Of a stretch of 37,683 nt of DNA, positions 31,593-37,683 are shown piece by piece (within the stretch, counting starts at the first letter, position 1; each line of letters starts with the position of its first letter). A program made the position numbers and the translations under genes. The notes beneath the pieces are model-generated. The model was not told where the DNA came from, did no database searches, and saw only the letters and a program-made list of their open reading frames with translations. Source of the stretch: Proteiniphilum sp. UBA5384 (lineage in GTDB: Bacteria; Bacteroidota; Bacteroidia; Bacteroidales; Dysgonomonadaceae); the NCBI RefSeq assembly GCF_002410825.1, contig NZ_DHOS01000016.1, positions 1 to 37,683 on the forward strand, given 5' to 3'.

Positions 31593-33416
31593 TTAGAGCG
31601 CTTCAATATGGATGTTTTTTACTTCGTTGTGTTTCATCGTTTGAATAAATTGATAGAACTCTTCATATCGCTCAGAAGGGTATTTGCCTGCATATAGCAG
31701 AATAGTCTTATGACAAACCAGTGTATTGTCTTTCTGTTCATAGGAAATTTCATATTTGCCGAAATCCGTTTCTATGGATATTTTTTCAGGAATATGGGAT
31801 ATCTGTTTGGCAGAGATATCATAAATGATCGTGTCCATATAAAATTCAGGGTAATCGATCTGCACTCCCGTAGTTCTCTGCGCAGGTTTTTCAAAATCCT
31901 TTACTTTTATGGGAAAAGGAGGAAGTATTAAATTATTACCATATTCCTTATATATATTGGTAACGCTGTACCGGGCGTTCAGGTTGATTTCGGGAGATTG
32001 TCTGTCGGTGGGATGGAATGCATACTCGATAAGTTCTGCATTGCCGGCAAAAATTTCACCGCGGACAATATTGTCTAACTTGTCTTTGCCTAATTCTTTT
32101 ACCGCATAATTGAAAAATTCATATTTATATCCTTTTTGGTTTTCTGTCACCTGTATCTCTTTTGAATCGGGCTTTATGTTGATAGTGCGGCTAGAGAGCA
32201 CTTCTTCCGGTTGTAAAGCGGGAATATCGATGAGTTGGCTGTCGTTTTCATCCACCAAAAGTGCTTTTCGTCCTTGCGTAAATGTTCCCATGTATCCGAA
32301 TGGAATATTCTTATCGGTACATTCCAAAAAAACAGTATCTTGTTCCAAGGGTACGGTGAGTATGACATGGTTGAATGTTTGGGATGGAAAATCTGCGTCG
32401 AATTTGGGAATCTTTGTGCCGGCATCAATAAGGGTGTAGTATGACTTGATACCTATATATTTCAACATAGATTGCAGGTAATTGGTAAGTGCTTTACAAT
32501 CGCCATATTTATGATTGCAGACATAGCTTGCCGGATAGGTCTGGAGGCCTCCCAATTGAATACTTACATTGATATAGCGTGTATAATCCTGAAGATATCG
32601 GTAAAGAATCTTAACCTTTTCCCTTTGACTGTCGGTGTTTTTCACCATATTATCCACTCTTTGACGCTCTTCTTCCGTCAGTTTGTCTTTATTTTTATTC
32701 AAACGGAATATCCAATTTCCGAAAGATTGCCAGGAAGCAAAACTTCCTGCTTCTCCATATTTGAAAAATAAGGGTACAATGTGGATGGATGGTGCTTTAA
32801 AATCACTGTTAAGGCTATAAATATCAGTGAAGAGGGGAGGTGTGAAGCTGTAATTCCATCTTAATTTCCTGAATTTACCCCCTACTTCTATTTCAGGATT
32901 TCCTACATTTTCATACCTGTACTTTATGGAGTCGGTCAGCGGTACTTCAACGATTAAAGTGTTCGAAAGGGCGGGAGTTTTTGATCTTGTATGATCTATA
33001 TTGATAATATTCAGTGATTTTGCATAGTGTATCCGGGAGACATAAAAAATGAGATAGGGATATTGATCGTATTTCAGATCAAAATATTTTACAAAATCAT
33101 CTTCATATAAGGATATCGAAGAGATAAAACTTCGATCTTTTATTTCATTTTTTTTCAACCTTCGGATAATATTTCCCTCTTTGTCTTCAATCCATGCATC
33201 ATCAATGGTTATTTTATCTCCTTTTGAATAGGGAATAAGAATCTCGGTAACTGCATTTCTGTCATTTATTTGCATCAGCATGGTGTCTATCTGGATCATA
33301 CCGTTGTTATTCAGGATAAAATGAGATGTCCTATGGATGATCTCGTTACTCGGTGACGACTGCGAAAAGCAAGTAAATGTGTAAAAAATAAAAAAAAATA
33401 GAGCGAAGTTTCTCAT
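31593..33416 (-). CDS. Exported DUF3857/transglutaminase-domain protein with intact triad
   Basis: Taken from the ATG at 33416 the product has 607 residues; a TTG 15 bases upstream is less likely because the ATG starts the signal peptide MRNFALFFFIFYTFTCFSQ directly. It has a DUF3857 domain (about 40-210) and a transglutaminase-like domain with C307 in KYGDCKALTNYL, H350 in FNHVIL and D368 in ECTDKNIPFGYMG, a complete Cys-His-Asp triad. A C-terminal beta region follows. It is the first gene of a two-gene unit with its catalytically degenerate paralog. Confidence 0.87.
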   Translation of the reverse strand: MRNFALFFFIFYTFTCFSQSSPSNEIIHRTSHFILNNNGMIQIDTMLMQINDRNAVTEILIPYSKGDKITIDDAWIEDKEGNIIRRLKKNEIKDRSFISSISLYEDDFVKYFDLKYDQYPYLIFYVSRIHYAKSLNIINIDHTRSKTPALSNTLIVEVPLTDSIKYRYENVGNPEIEVGGKFRKLRWNYSFTPPLFTDIYSLNSDFKAPSIHIVPLFFKYGEAGSFASWQSFGNWIFRLNKNKDKLTEEERQRVDNMVKNTDSQREKVKILYRYLQDYTRYINVSIQLGGLQTYPASYVCNHKYGDCKALTNYLQSMLKYIGIKSYYTLIDAGTKIPKFDADFPSQTFNHVILTVPLEQDTVFLECTDKNIPFGYMGTFTQGRKALLVDENDSQLIDIPALQPEEVLSSRTINIKPDSKEIQVTENQKGYKYEFFNYAVKELGKDKLDNIVRGEIFAGNAELIEYAFHPTDRQSPEINLNARYSVTNIYKEYGNNLILPPFPIKVKDFEKPAQRTTGVQIDYPEFYMDTIIYDISAKQISHIPEKISIETDFGKYEISYEQKDNTLVCHKTILLYAGKYPSERYEEFYQFIQTMKHNEVKNIHIEAL

Positions 33417-33450
33417 AGTTCGAATCTTCAAAAGACAAAAAGTTATACTG

Positions 33451-33458
33451 CAAAAGTA
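33451..33458 (-). promoter_or_regulatory. -7 element of the DUF3857 gene pair
   Basis: The minus strand reads TACTTTTG followed by CAG, a full TAnnTTTG match, 34 bp upstream of the ATG at 33416. The A-rich upstream region has no TTTG at the -33 distance. Confidence 0.5.
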
Positions 33459-33551
33459 ATGAATATTTTTTGGTTTTTCTTTATTATTTTTTTTAATTAT
33501 TAGATGCTTCTTCTTTTTTAAAGAATAGATTAAATATTTTTTTTAGTTTCA

Positions 33552-33583
33552 TTTGGTTTATAATATAAACTGATTTATATTTG
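33552..33583 (+). promoter_or_regulatory. Promoter of the envelope operon
   Basis: TTTG (33552-33555) and TATATTTG (33576-33583) are separated by 20 bp, a full Bacteroidota promoter. Transcription would begin near 33591, about 48 nt upstream of the first ATG. The spacer is filled by the palindromic operator candidate. Confidence 0.75.
33556..33570 (+). promoter_or_regulatory. Operator candidate O1 (palindrome in promoter spacer)
   Basis: GTTTATA-A-TATAAAC is a perfect 7-1-7 palindrome lying between the -33 and -7 elements, where a bound dimer would block RNA polymerase. It is also the start of a near-repeat: 33562-33577 recurs at 33603-33618 with one mismatch in 16 bases. Confidence 0.6.
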
Positions 33584-33596
33584 TAGTGTTGTTTTA

Positions 33597-33611
33597 GTTT
33601 GAAATATAAAC
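33597..33611 (+). promoter_or_regulatory. Operator candidate O2 (second copy in the leader)
   Basis: GTTTGAAATATAAAC matches O1 at 13 of 15 positions and keeps the right half-site unchanged. It begins 41 bp after O1, close to four helical turns, so proteins on both sites would face the same side of the DNA. It lies just past the expected transcription start. Confidence 0.55.
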
Positions 33612-33638
33612 CGATTTAGAGAAATAAAATAAAAAACA

Positions 33639-34214
33639 ATGGAAGAGAGACAATTAAACGAGAAGGAGAGTTTGGAACTGATCGCTCGAATGATTCAGAA
33701 CACGCAGCAGAAATTGGAGAAAGGCAATGGAATGCCCTTTCTTGTCTGGGGATACACTACAATTGTGGTGTCTTTGTTGGTATGGTACTTCTTATCGAGA
33801 ACCGGGGATTACCGGATGCATTATTTATGGTTCCTTATCCCTTTAGTAGCCGGACCGGTGATGTTCTTCCTTGTCCGGAAAGATGAAAAGGGTGTGAAGA
33901 CCTATATCGACAGGGTAGTCGGGTATGTCTGGACGGTGATAGGGCTGACCGGTTTTATGATTTCTATGGTAGCTATCTTTTTCTGGAATCTACCCATCCT
34001 GTTTATCATTATCCTGTTGATGGGAAGCGGCACTGCCATCACAGGACTGGTCATACGCTTTACGCCGATAGCTGTTGCCGGATTCGTGGGGATTGTGTTA
34101 TCGCTTGCCTGTTTATTTACACAAGGAGTAGACCAGATACTGGTTTTTGCCGCAGTATTTCTGATGATGATGGTCGTTCCCGGTCATATTCTCAATGCAA
34201 AAGGGAGGAAATAA
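33639..34214 (+). CDS. Six-helix membrane protein of unknown function
   Basis: The 191-residue protein has a soluble charged N-terminus (about 1-30, EERQLNEKESLELIARMIQNTQQKLEKG) that looks like an amphipathic helix. Six membrane helices follow (about 31-52, 62-80, 93-116, 118-139, 141-160 and 164-185), with a charged loop RKDEKGVKTYIDR after the second. I cannot assign a transport or enzyme family. It is the first gene of the operon, two bases before the winged-helix regulator, a pairing that suggests it is either regulated by or signals to that protein. Confidence 0.85.
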   Translation: MEERQLNEKESLELIARMIQNTQQKLEKGNGMPFLVWGYTTIVVSLLVWYFLSRTGDYRMHYLWFLIPLVAGPVMFFLVRKDEKGVKTYIDRVVGYVWTVIGLTGFMISMVAIFFWNLPILFIIILLMGSGTAITGLVIRFTPIAVAGFVGIVLSLACLFTQGVDQILVFAAVFLMMMVVPGHILNAKGRK

Positions 34215-34216
34215 GT

Positions 34217-34513
34217 ATGTTTGCATCGCTCGATCCGTTATTGCATTCCGAACTGCGGCTGGCTGTGATGTCCATCCTTATTTCGGTGGAAGAGGCCGAT
34301 TTCGTGTATCTCCGGGAGAAGACCGGAGCGACAGCCGGCAACCTCAGCGTGCAGATCGACAAATTGAACGAAGCCGGCTATATTGAAGTGGAGCGGGGAT
34401 TTTCCGGTAAGCGTACGCGTACTGTTTGCCGTGTTACCCGGAAAGGCATGCACGCTTTTAAGCAGTATGTGGAAGCGCTACAAAGTTACCTGAATCCCCC
34501 GAAAGAGGAATAA
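34217..34513 (+). CDS. Small winged-helix transcriptional regulator
   Basis: The 98-residue protein is almost entirely one winged-helix domain of the HTH_27/MarR-like type: FASLDPLLHSELRLAVMSILI, then the helix-turn-helix FVYLREKTGATAGNLSVQIDKLNEAGYIEVER (about 29-60), the wing FSGKRTRTVCRVTRKG and a final helix MHAFKQYVEALQSYL that can make a dimer. It has no separate sensor domain, so the signal must come by another protein or a ligand in the interface. It starts 2 bp after the membrane protein. The palindromes at 33556 and 33597 are likely its binding sites, giving negative autoregulation. Confidence 0.9.
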   Translation: MFASLDPLLHSELRLAVMSILISVEEADFVYLREKTGATAGNLSVQIDKLNEAGYIEVERGFSGKRTRTVCRVTRKGMHAFKQYVEALQSYLNPPKEE

Positions 34514-34534
34514 TCACTCTAAAGAAATAGCATT

Positions 34535-36712
34535 ATGCTTATTATAAAACGATTAGCGGCAACCGTTTGGTTGTTAGCCTGCTTTGCTGTTGCTTTTTCG
34601 CAAATGGTGGTAAAGATATCGGGTACAGTGCGTGATGAGGCCGGGCAACCGGTTCCTTATGCCAACGTGTATATTAAAGGAACGATGGATGGTGCATCTA
34701 CTATGGCGGACGGGACATTTGGGTTTACAACCTCCGGGACTGGTATGATGACTCTTGAAGTTTCGTCTGTCGGGTATGTAACCTATTCAGTGACCGGAGA
34801 GGCTCTGAATATGGATAATTTGCAGATATTTCTAAAACCACAAACCAATAACCTGGATGAAGTGGTGATATATGCCGGAAATTATTCATTGAAAAATTCA
34901 TCCACTATCAATAAGACCAAAGCGGTAGAATTGCTTTCCACTGCCGGATCGAACGGGGATCTCTTTAAGGCGATATCCATGCTTCCGGGAATGCAGGCAC
35001 CCGACCGTGACGGCCGGTTATTGGTGCGGGGTGGGTCGAGTCGTGAATCGCAGACCTATATAGATGATATGCATGTGCTTTCACCATACACTGCTTCGTT
35101 TGGTGACGTCGGATCGCGCGGGAGGTATGCTCCCCAACTCTTCGAAGGGATCAGTTTTTCATTGGGAGGGTATGTTCCGGAGTATTCCCAGGGATTGTCA
35201 GCGGTATTGCCGTTGTATACCCGTGATGAAGCAAATGTGACAAAGGTAGGAGTAGATGTCATGAATGTGAGTCTTGGGAGTAGCGGCACGATTCCCTGGC
35301 ATAACGGCTCATCCTCTTATAATTTGACTTATACCGACATGACTCTGTACAACGAATTATTTTTCCCAAGCCTGAAATCCAAATGGCGACGTCCCTATAG
35401 ACAGATCGGATTACAAAATCAATTCAGGTTTACACTTGGAAAGGATACCTATTTGAAGAGCTATCTCGCATATAGTAAAGCAGGCTTTGTCTTACTGTCT
35501 GCCGATCCGTTCAGTGCAGCCACACGCAATATGGAATTATCCGACGATGACTTATATATAAATACCACCTTTCGAAAAAAATTGGATAGTGGAGCCTCTT
35601 ATTTTTTTGGAGCCGCCTATTCATCCAATCGACAAAATATGGAAAATGCCAGGACAATGAATGATTCCTATTTCACAAAAGAGCGTGAGATCCACTTGAA
35701 AAGCAAAGCTGATAAACGATTTAACGATTTTTGCAAAATGACGGCGGGCGTTGAAACGTTTTTTAAGCGGTATCAATTTCATTATTCGGATACCACGTTG
35801 TTTGATATAAGTTTCAATCATGGTATCGGCGGGGCATTTATTTCCAATGATTTTGGTTTGGCAAAAAACCTGATGTTGAATATTTCGGCCCGTATGGAAT
35901 ATACATCGCTAAGCGAACAATGGCAATTATTGCCGCGTATAGCACTCGGGTATAGGTGGCGTGATCTGACATTTTCGGGTGTGCTGGGAAAGTATCAGCA
36001 GAATGCCGATAACGAGGTGTTGATATACACTCCTGATTTGTTGCCGGAAACCAATGTGCAGGCACTGGTCGGTATTTACTACGAAAGAGAAAATCGTATC
36101 TTCCGGCTGGAGGCTTACCACAAGAAATATGATCATTTGCCACTTCTTTCAGGGGATATATCTCCATTTCTCCATTACAATTCCGAAGGAAGGGGTTATA
36201 GCAGAGGGATCGACCTCTTTTTCAATGATACCCGCTTTTTGGAACATTGGGAGTATATGCTTGCCTATTCATACAACGATTCACGACGGCAATATCTTGA
36301 TTTTCCCTGTAGGGATATACCGCCGTTTGCCATGCGGCATAATGCGAGTGCGACGTTGAAATACTCCAATTTTTCCATCCGGAGTATCATTAGTGTCAGT
36401 AACCGGTTTGCAAGCGGTCGCTATTATCATGACCCGAACCGTGAAGGATTTATGAACGGCCGGACACCCAATTATAATTCGTTGGATGCAAGCTGGGTCT
36501 ATCTGGCCAACAAACGCACCATCATTTATCTCGGATTTTCAAATATTCTCAATCGACAGAACATTTACGGATATACTTTCAATGATAAAAGGACTCTGAA
36601 TGACCGGTATGAGAGCCATCCGTTGACACAACAGATAAATCAGTCATTTTATATTGGGTGCTTTATATCTCTCGGAAAAAATGCGGCATACAATGTGTCG
36701 AACTTTTATTGA
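34535..36712 (+). CDS. TonB-dependent outer-membrane receptor with carboxypeptidase-like N-domain
   Basis: The 725-residue protein has a signal peptide (about 1-22, ending AFSQ) and a carboxypeptidase-regulatory-like domain (about 27-113, ISGTVRDEAGQPVPYANVYIKGT). A plug follows (about 120-235, with LFKAISMLPGMQAPDRDGRLLVRGGSSRESQTYIDDMHVLSP), then a beta-barrel to the C-terminal aromatic residue (SNFY). At this length the barrel is smaller than that of typical SusC proteins, and there is no SusD partner, so a polysaccharide system is unlikely. Metal, cofactor or peptide uptake is possible, but the substrate cannot be read from sequence. It lies 21 bp after the regulator gene. Confidence 0.92.
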   Translation: MLIIKRLAATVWLLACFAVAFSQMVVKISGTVRDEAGQPVPYANVYIKGTMDGASTMADGTFGFTTSGTGMMTLEVSSVGYVTYSVTGEALNMDNLQIFLKPQTNNLDEVVIYAGNYSLKNSSTINKTKAVELLSTAGSNGDLFKAISMLPGMQAPDRDGRLLVRGGSSRESQTYIDDMHVLSPYTASFGDVGSRGRYAPQLFEGISFSLGGYVPEYSQGLSAVLPLYTRDEANVTKVGVDVMNVSLGSSGTIPWHNGSSSYNLTYTDMTLYNELFFPSLKSKWRRPYRQIGLQNQFRFTLGKDTYLKSYLAYSKAGFVLLSADPFSAATRNMELSDDDLYINTTFRKKLDSGASYFFGAAYSSNRQNMENARTMNDSYFTKEREIHLKSKADKRFNDFCKMTAGVETFFKRYQFHYSDTTLFDISFNHGIGGAFISNDFGLAKNLMLNISARMEYTSLSEQWQLLPRIALGYRWRDLTFSGVLGKYQQNADNEVLIYTPDLLPETNVQALVGIYYERENRIFRLEAYHKKYDHLPLLSGDISPFLHYNSEGRGYSRGIDLFFNDTRFLEHWEYMLAYSYNDSRRQYLDFPCRDIPPFAMRHNASATLKYSNFSIRSIISVSNRFASGRYYHDPNREGFMNGRTPNYNSLDASWVYLANKRTIIYLGFSNILNRQNIYGYTFNDKRTLNDRYESHPLTQQINQSFYIGCFISLGKNAAYNVSNFY

Positions 36713-36733
36713 TTCAACTCAAAATTTATTCTT

Positions 36734-37369
36734 ATGAAGACAAATTTTTTTATTACAGCGTCAATCCTGTTGAGTATGATATTCTCCTCTTTCGTACAAG
36801 CGCAGACCGTGCGTGATAGTCGATATGAAGAGTATATGCAATTGGCTTTGAATAGGATGGATTCTGCCAAAACAGTAGAGGGTTTGCAGCAAGCCCGAAA
36901 TCTATTCGACCGGATTTCAAAAAACTATGTTTCGGAATGGCTTCCAGCCTATTATGTGGCTTATTGCGATGTCAATAGTGTATTTTATGATCTAAAGTCG
37001 CCGCGTAACGGGATGATTTTGGAGGAGGCTAACAAGGTGATAGAGGATATGGATGTTTTTCCGAGTGCTGACCAGTCAGAAATCAATACGTTGAAGGGGT
37101 ATTGCCTTATGGCTATGATTGCGATGAATCCTCAGGTGAACGGACAGCAATATTTCTCAGAAGTAATCCGGCTTTACGAGACTGCAATAGCGCAAAATCC
37201 GGAAAATCCGCGTCCGGTAATTCTATTGGCCGATTTTGAGCGGCGCTTGCCGCCCTTTATCAGGTCTGATAAACGAAATCCGGATGAAGAAAAAGCCAAG
37301 GCTACTTTATTGTTCGAAAAAGAAAATCCGAATATTGAGAAGCCTTACTGGGGAAAATATTTTCTGTAA
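36734..37369 (+). CDS. Exported helical-repeat protein of unknown function
   Basis: The 211-residue protein has a signal peptide (MKTNFFITASILLSMIFSSFVQAQ). The mature part is helical with TPR-like spacing: YMQLALNRMDSAKTVEGLQQARNLFDRIS, WLPAYYVAYCDV, NTLKGYCLMAMIAMN and YFSEVIRLYETAIAQNPENPRPVILLADFE. No lipobox is seen, so it is probably soluble in the periplasm. It starts 21 bp after the receptor stop and is likely the last gene of the operon; a partner of the receptor or of the inner-membrane protein is plausible but unproven. Confidence 0.82.
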   Translation: MKTNFFITASILLSMIFSSFVQAQTVRDSRYEEYMQLALNRMDSAKTVEGLQQARNLFDRISKNYVSEWLPAYYVAYCDVNSVFYDLKSPRNGMILEEANKVIEDMDVFPSADQSEINTLKGYCLMAMIAMNPQVNGQQYFSEVIRLYETAIAQNPENPRPVILLADFERRLPPFIRSDKRNPDEEKAKATLLFEKENPNIEKPYWGKYFL

Positions 37370-37423
37370 ATAAAATGAAAAGTCTGATATTCAGCCTTTT
37401 ATAATCTATGTTCCAGGTTTGTC

Positions 37424-37468
37424 CCGGCCATAGGGGCGACTATTCATCAATCATAGTCCCATTGCCGG
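37424..37468. repeat. Imperfect inverted repeat after the envelope operon
   Basis: CCGGC (37424-37428) pairs with GCCGG (37464-37468), and an inner stem GACTAT (37438-37443) / ATAGTC (37453-37458) has a 9-nt loop, with GG/CC in between. It lies between the last gene of the operon and the converging tRNA-Pro. There is no T-run on either strand, so it may be a weak two-way terminator or a processing structure. Confidence 0.4.
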
Positions 37469-37484
37469 ATAGGGGGAAAAATTG

Positions 37485-37558
37485 TCGGGATGAGGTGACT
37501 CGAACACCCGACCTCCACGTCCCGAACGTGGCGCGCTAGCCAACTGTGCTACATCCCG
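37485..37558 (-). tRNA. tRNA-Pro(CGG)
   Basis: On the minus strand the acceptor arms CGGGATG and CATCCCG pair over 7 bp and the discriminator is A. The anticodon stem CCACG/CGTGG holds the loop TTCGGGA, giving anticodon CGG (proline, CCG codons). The 3' CCA is not encoded. Confidence 0.95.
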
Positions 37559-37573
37559 ATCAATTTGTGGCTG

Positions 37574-37581
37574 CAAAGGTA
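37574..37581 (-). promoter_or_regulatory. -7 element of tRNA-Pro
   Basis: The minus strand reads TACCTTTG followed by CAG, a full TAnnTTTG match, 16 bp upstream of the tRNA 5' end. No TTTG at the -33 distance. Confidence 0.55.
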
Positions 37582-37624
37582 AATAATTTTTTTCGAATCA
37601 GAGAGGAATTCCACGAAAATTGAT

Positions 37625-37632
37625 TATTTTTG
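37625..37632 (+). promoter_or_regulatory. -7 element of tRNA-Gly
   Basis: TATTTTTG matches the -7 consensus and lies 11 bp upstream of the tRNA-Gly 5' end. It is back-to-back with the tRNA-Pro promoter; the -33 region is not recognisable. Confidence 0.5.
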
Positions 37633-37642
37633 TATCGGTAAT

Positions 37643-37683
37643 GCGGCAATAGCTCAGTCGGTAGAGCATTAGCTTCCCAAGCT
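37643..37683 (+). tRNA. tRNA-Gly(CCC), cut by the window end
   Basis: The 5' part GCGGCAA-TA-GCTCAGTCGGTAGAGC gives the acceptor strand and a complete D arm, followed by anticodon stem TTAGC, loop TTCCCAA and the start of the 3' stem (GCT). The anticodon is CCC (glycine, GGG codons). The rest lies outside the window. Confidence 0.88.

Noticed and set aside
34535..37369. SusC/SusD-type polysaccharide utilisation locus
   Set aside because: The receptor is short, the next protein lacks a lipobox and SusD features, and no glycan enzymes are present.
1..37683. CRISPR arrays, insertion sequences with terminal repeats, prophage or toxin-antitoxin genes
   Set aside because: No regularly spaced repeats, transposase, integrase or phage genes were seen; apart from the intron remnant the window looks like stable chromosome.

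Overview
The window reads as a chromosomal segment of a Bacteroidota bacterium, most likely a Bacteroidales anaerobe such as a Dysgonomonadaceae/Porphyromonadaceae relative; the genus cannot be fixed by eye. Three things point there. Promoters follow the Bacteroidota pattern TTTG-N19/20-TAnnTTTG. Most starts are preceded by A-rich sequence rather than Shine-Dalgarno sites. The gene content is typical: a ssb-gldE pair, a frdCAB-type complex II operon, PepD, DUF3857 proteins, a TonB-dependent receptor with a carboxypeptidase-like N-domain, and a 30-residue basic AURKAIP1/COX24-type protein. Most of the window is conserved housekeeping DNA.

Layout. 1-165: tRNA-Arg(ACG) on the minus strand with its own promoter. 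559-3561: ribosomal operon rplM-rpsI-rpsB-tsf with two structured leaders and a strong terminator. 3562-3951: a doubly deleted group IIC intron lying directly against that terminator. 3978-7658 (minus): mutY, ssb, gldE and a phosphopantetheinyl transferase. 7846-10142: HU, the tiny basic protein and RNase G. 10149-13067 (minus): a small outer-membrane barrel and priA. 13113-16766 (minus): fumarate reductase/succinate dehydrogenase CAB. 16860-19922: trpS, a DUF2156 protein and a GNAT acetyltransferase. 19931-21738 (minus): rsmA and corA. 21867-28974: a long tight run of an MprF-like flippase-domain protein, pepD, a flavodoxin-like protein, a small two-helix membrane protein, an S8 protease, xseA, xseB and ispD. 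29040-29602: an Lrp/AsnC regulator with its own promoter and terminator. 29601-33458 (minus): two DUF3857/transglutaminase-like exported proteins. 33552-37369: a four-gene envelope operon of a six-helix membrane protein, a small winged-helix regulator, a TonB-dependent receptor and a periplasmic protein. 37485-37683: tRNA-Pro(CGG) on the minus strand and, facing away from it, the start of tRNA-Gly(CCC).

Most interesting points. (i) The last operon has a perfect 15-bp palindrome inside its promoter spacer and a second, imperfect copy 41 bp downstream, and it encodes a small DNA-binding protein, which looks like an autoregulated envelope/uptake system with no function I can name. (ii) A decayed group IIC intron remains at the classic terminator-proximal site. 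(iii) Of the two adjacent transglutaminase-like proteins, one keeps the Cys-His-Asp triad and the other has Thr and Tyr in place of Cys and His. (iv) The two modules of MprF (flippase domain and DUF2156 domain) occur as separate genes less than 3 kb apart, the DUF2156 gene directly following a tRNA synthetase gene. None of these has been checked by database search.
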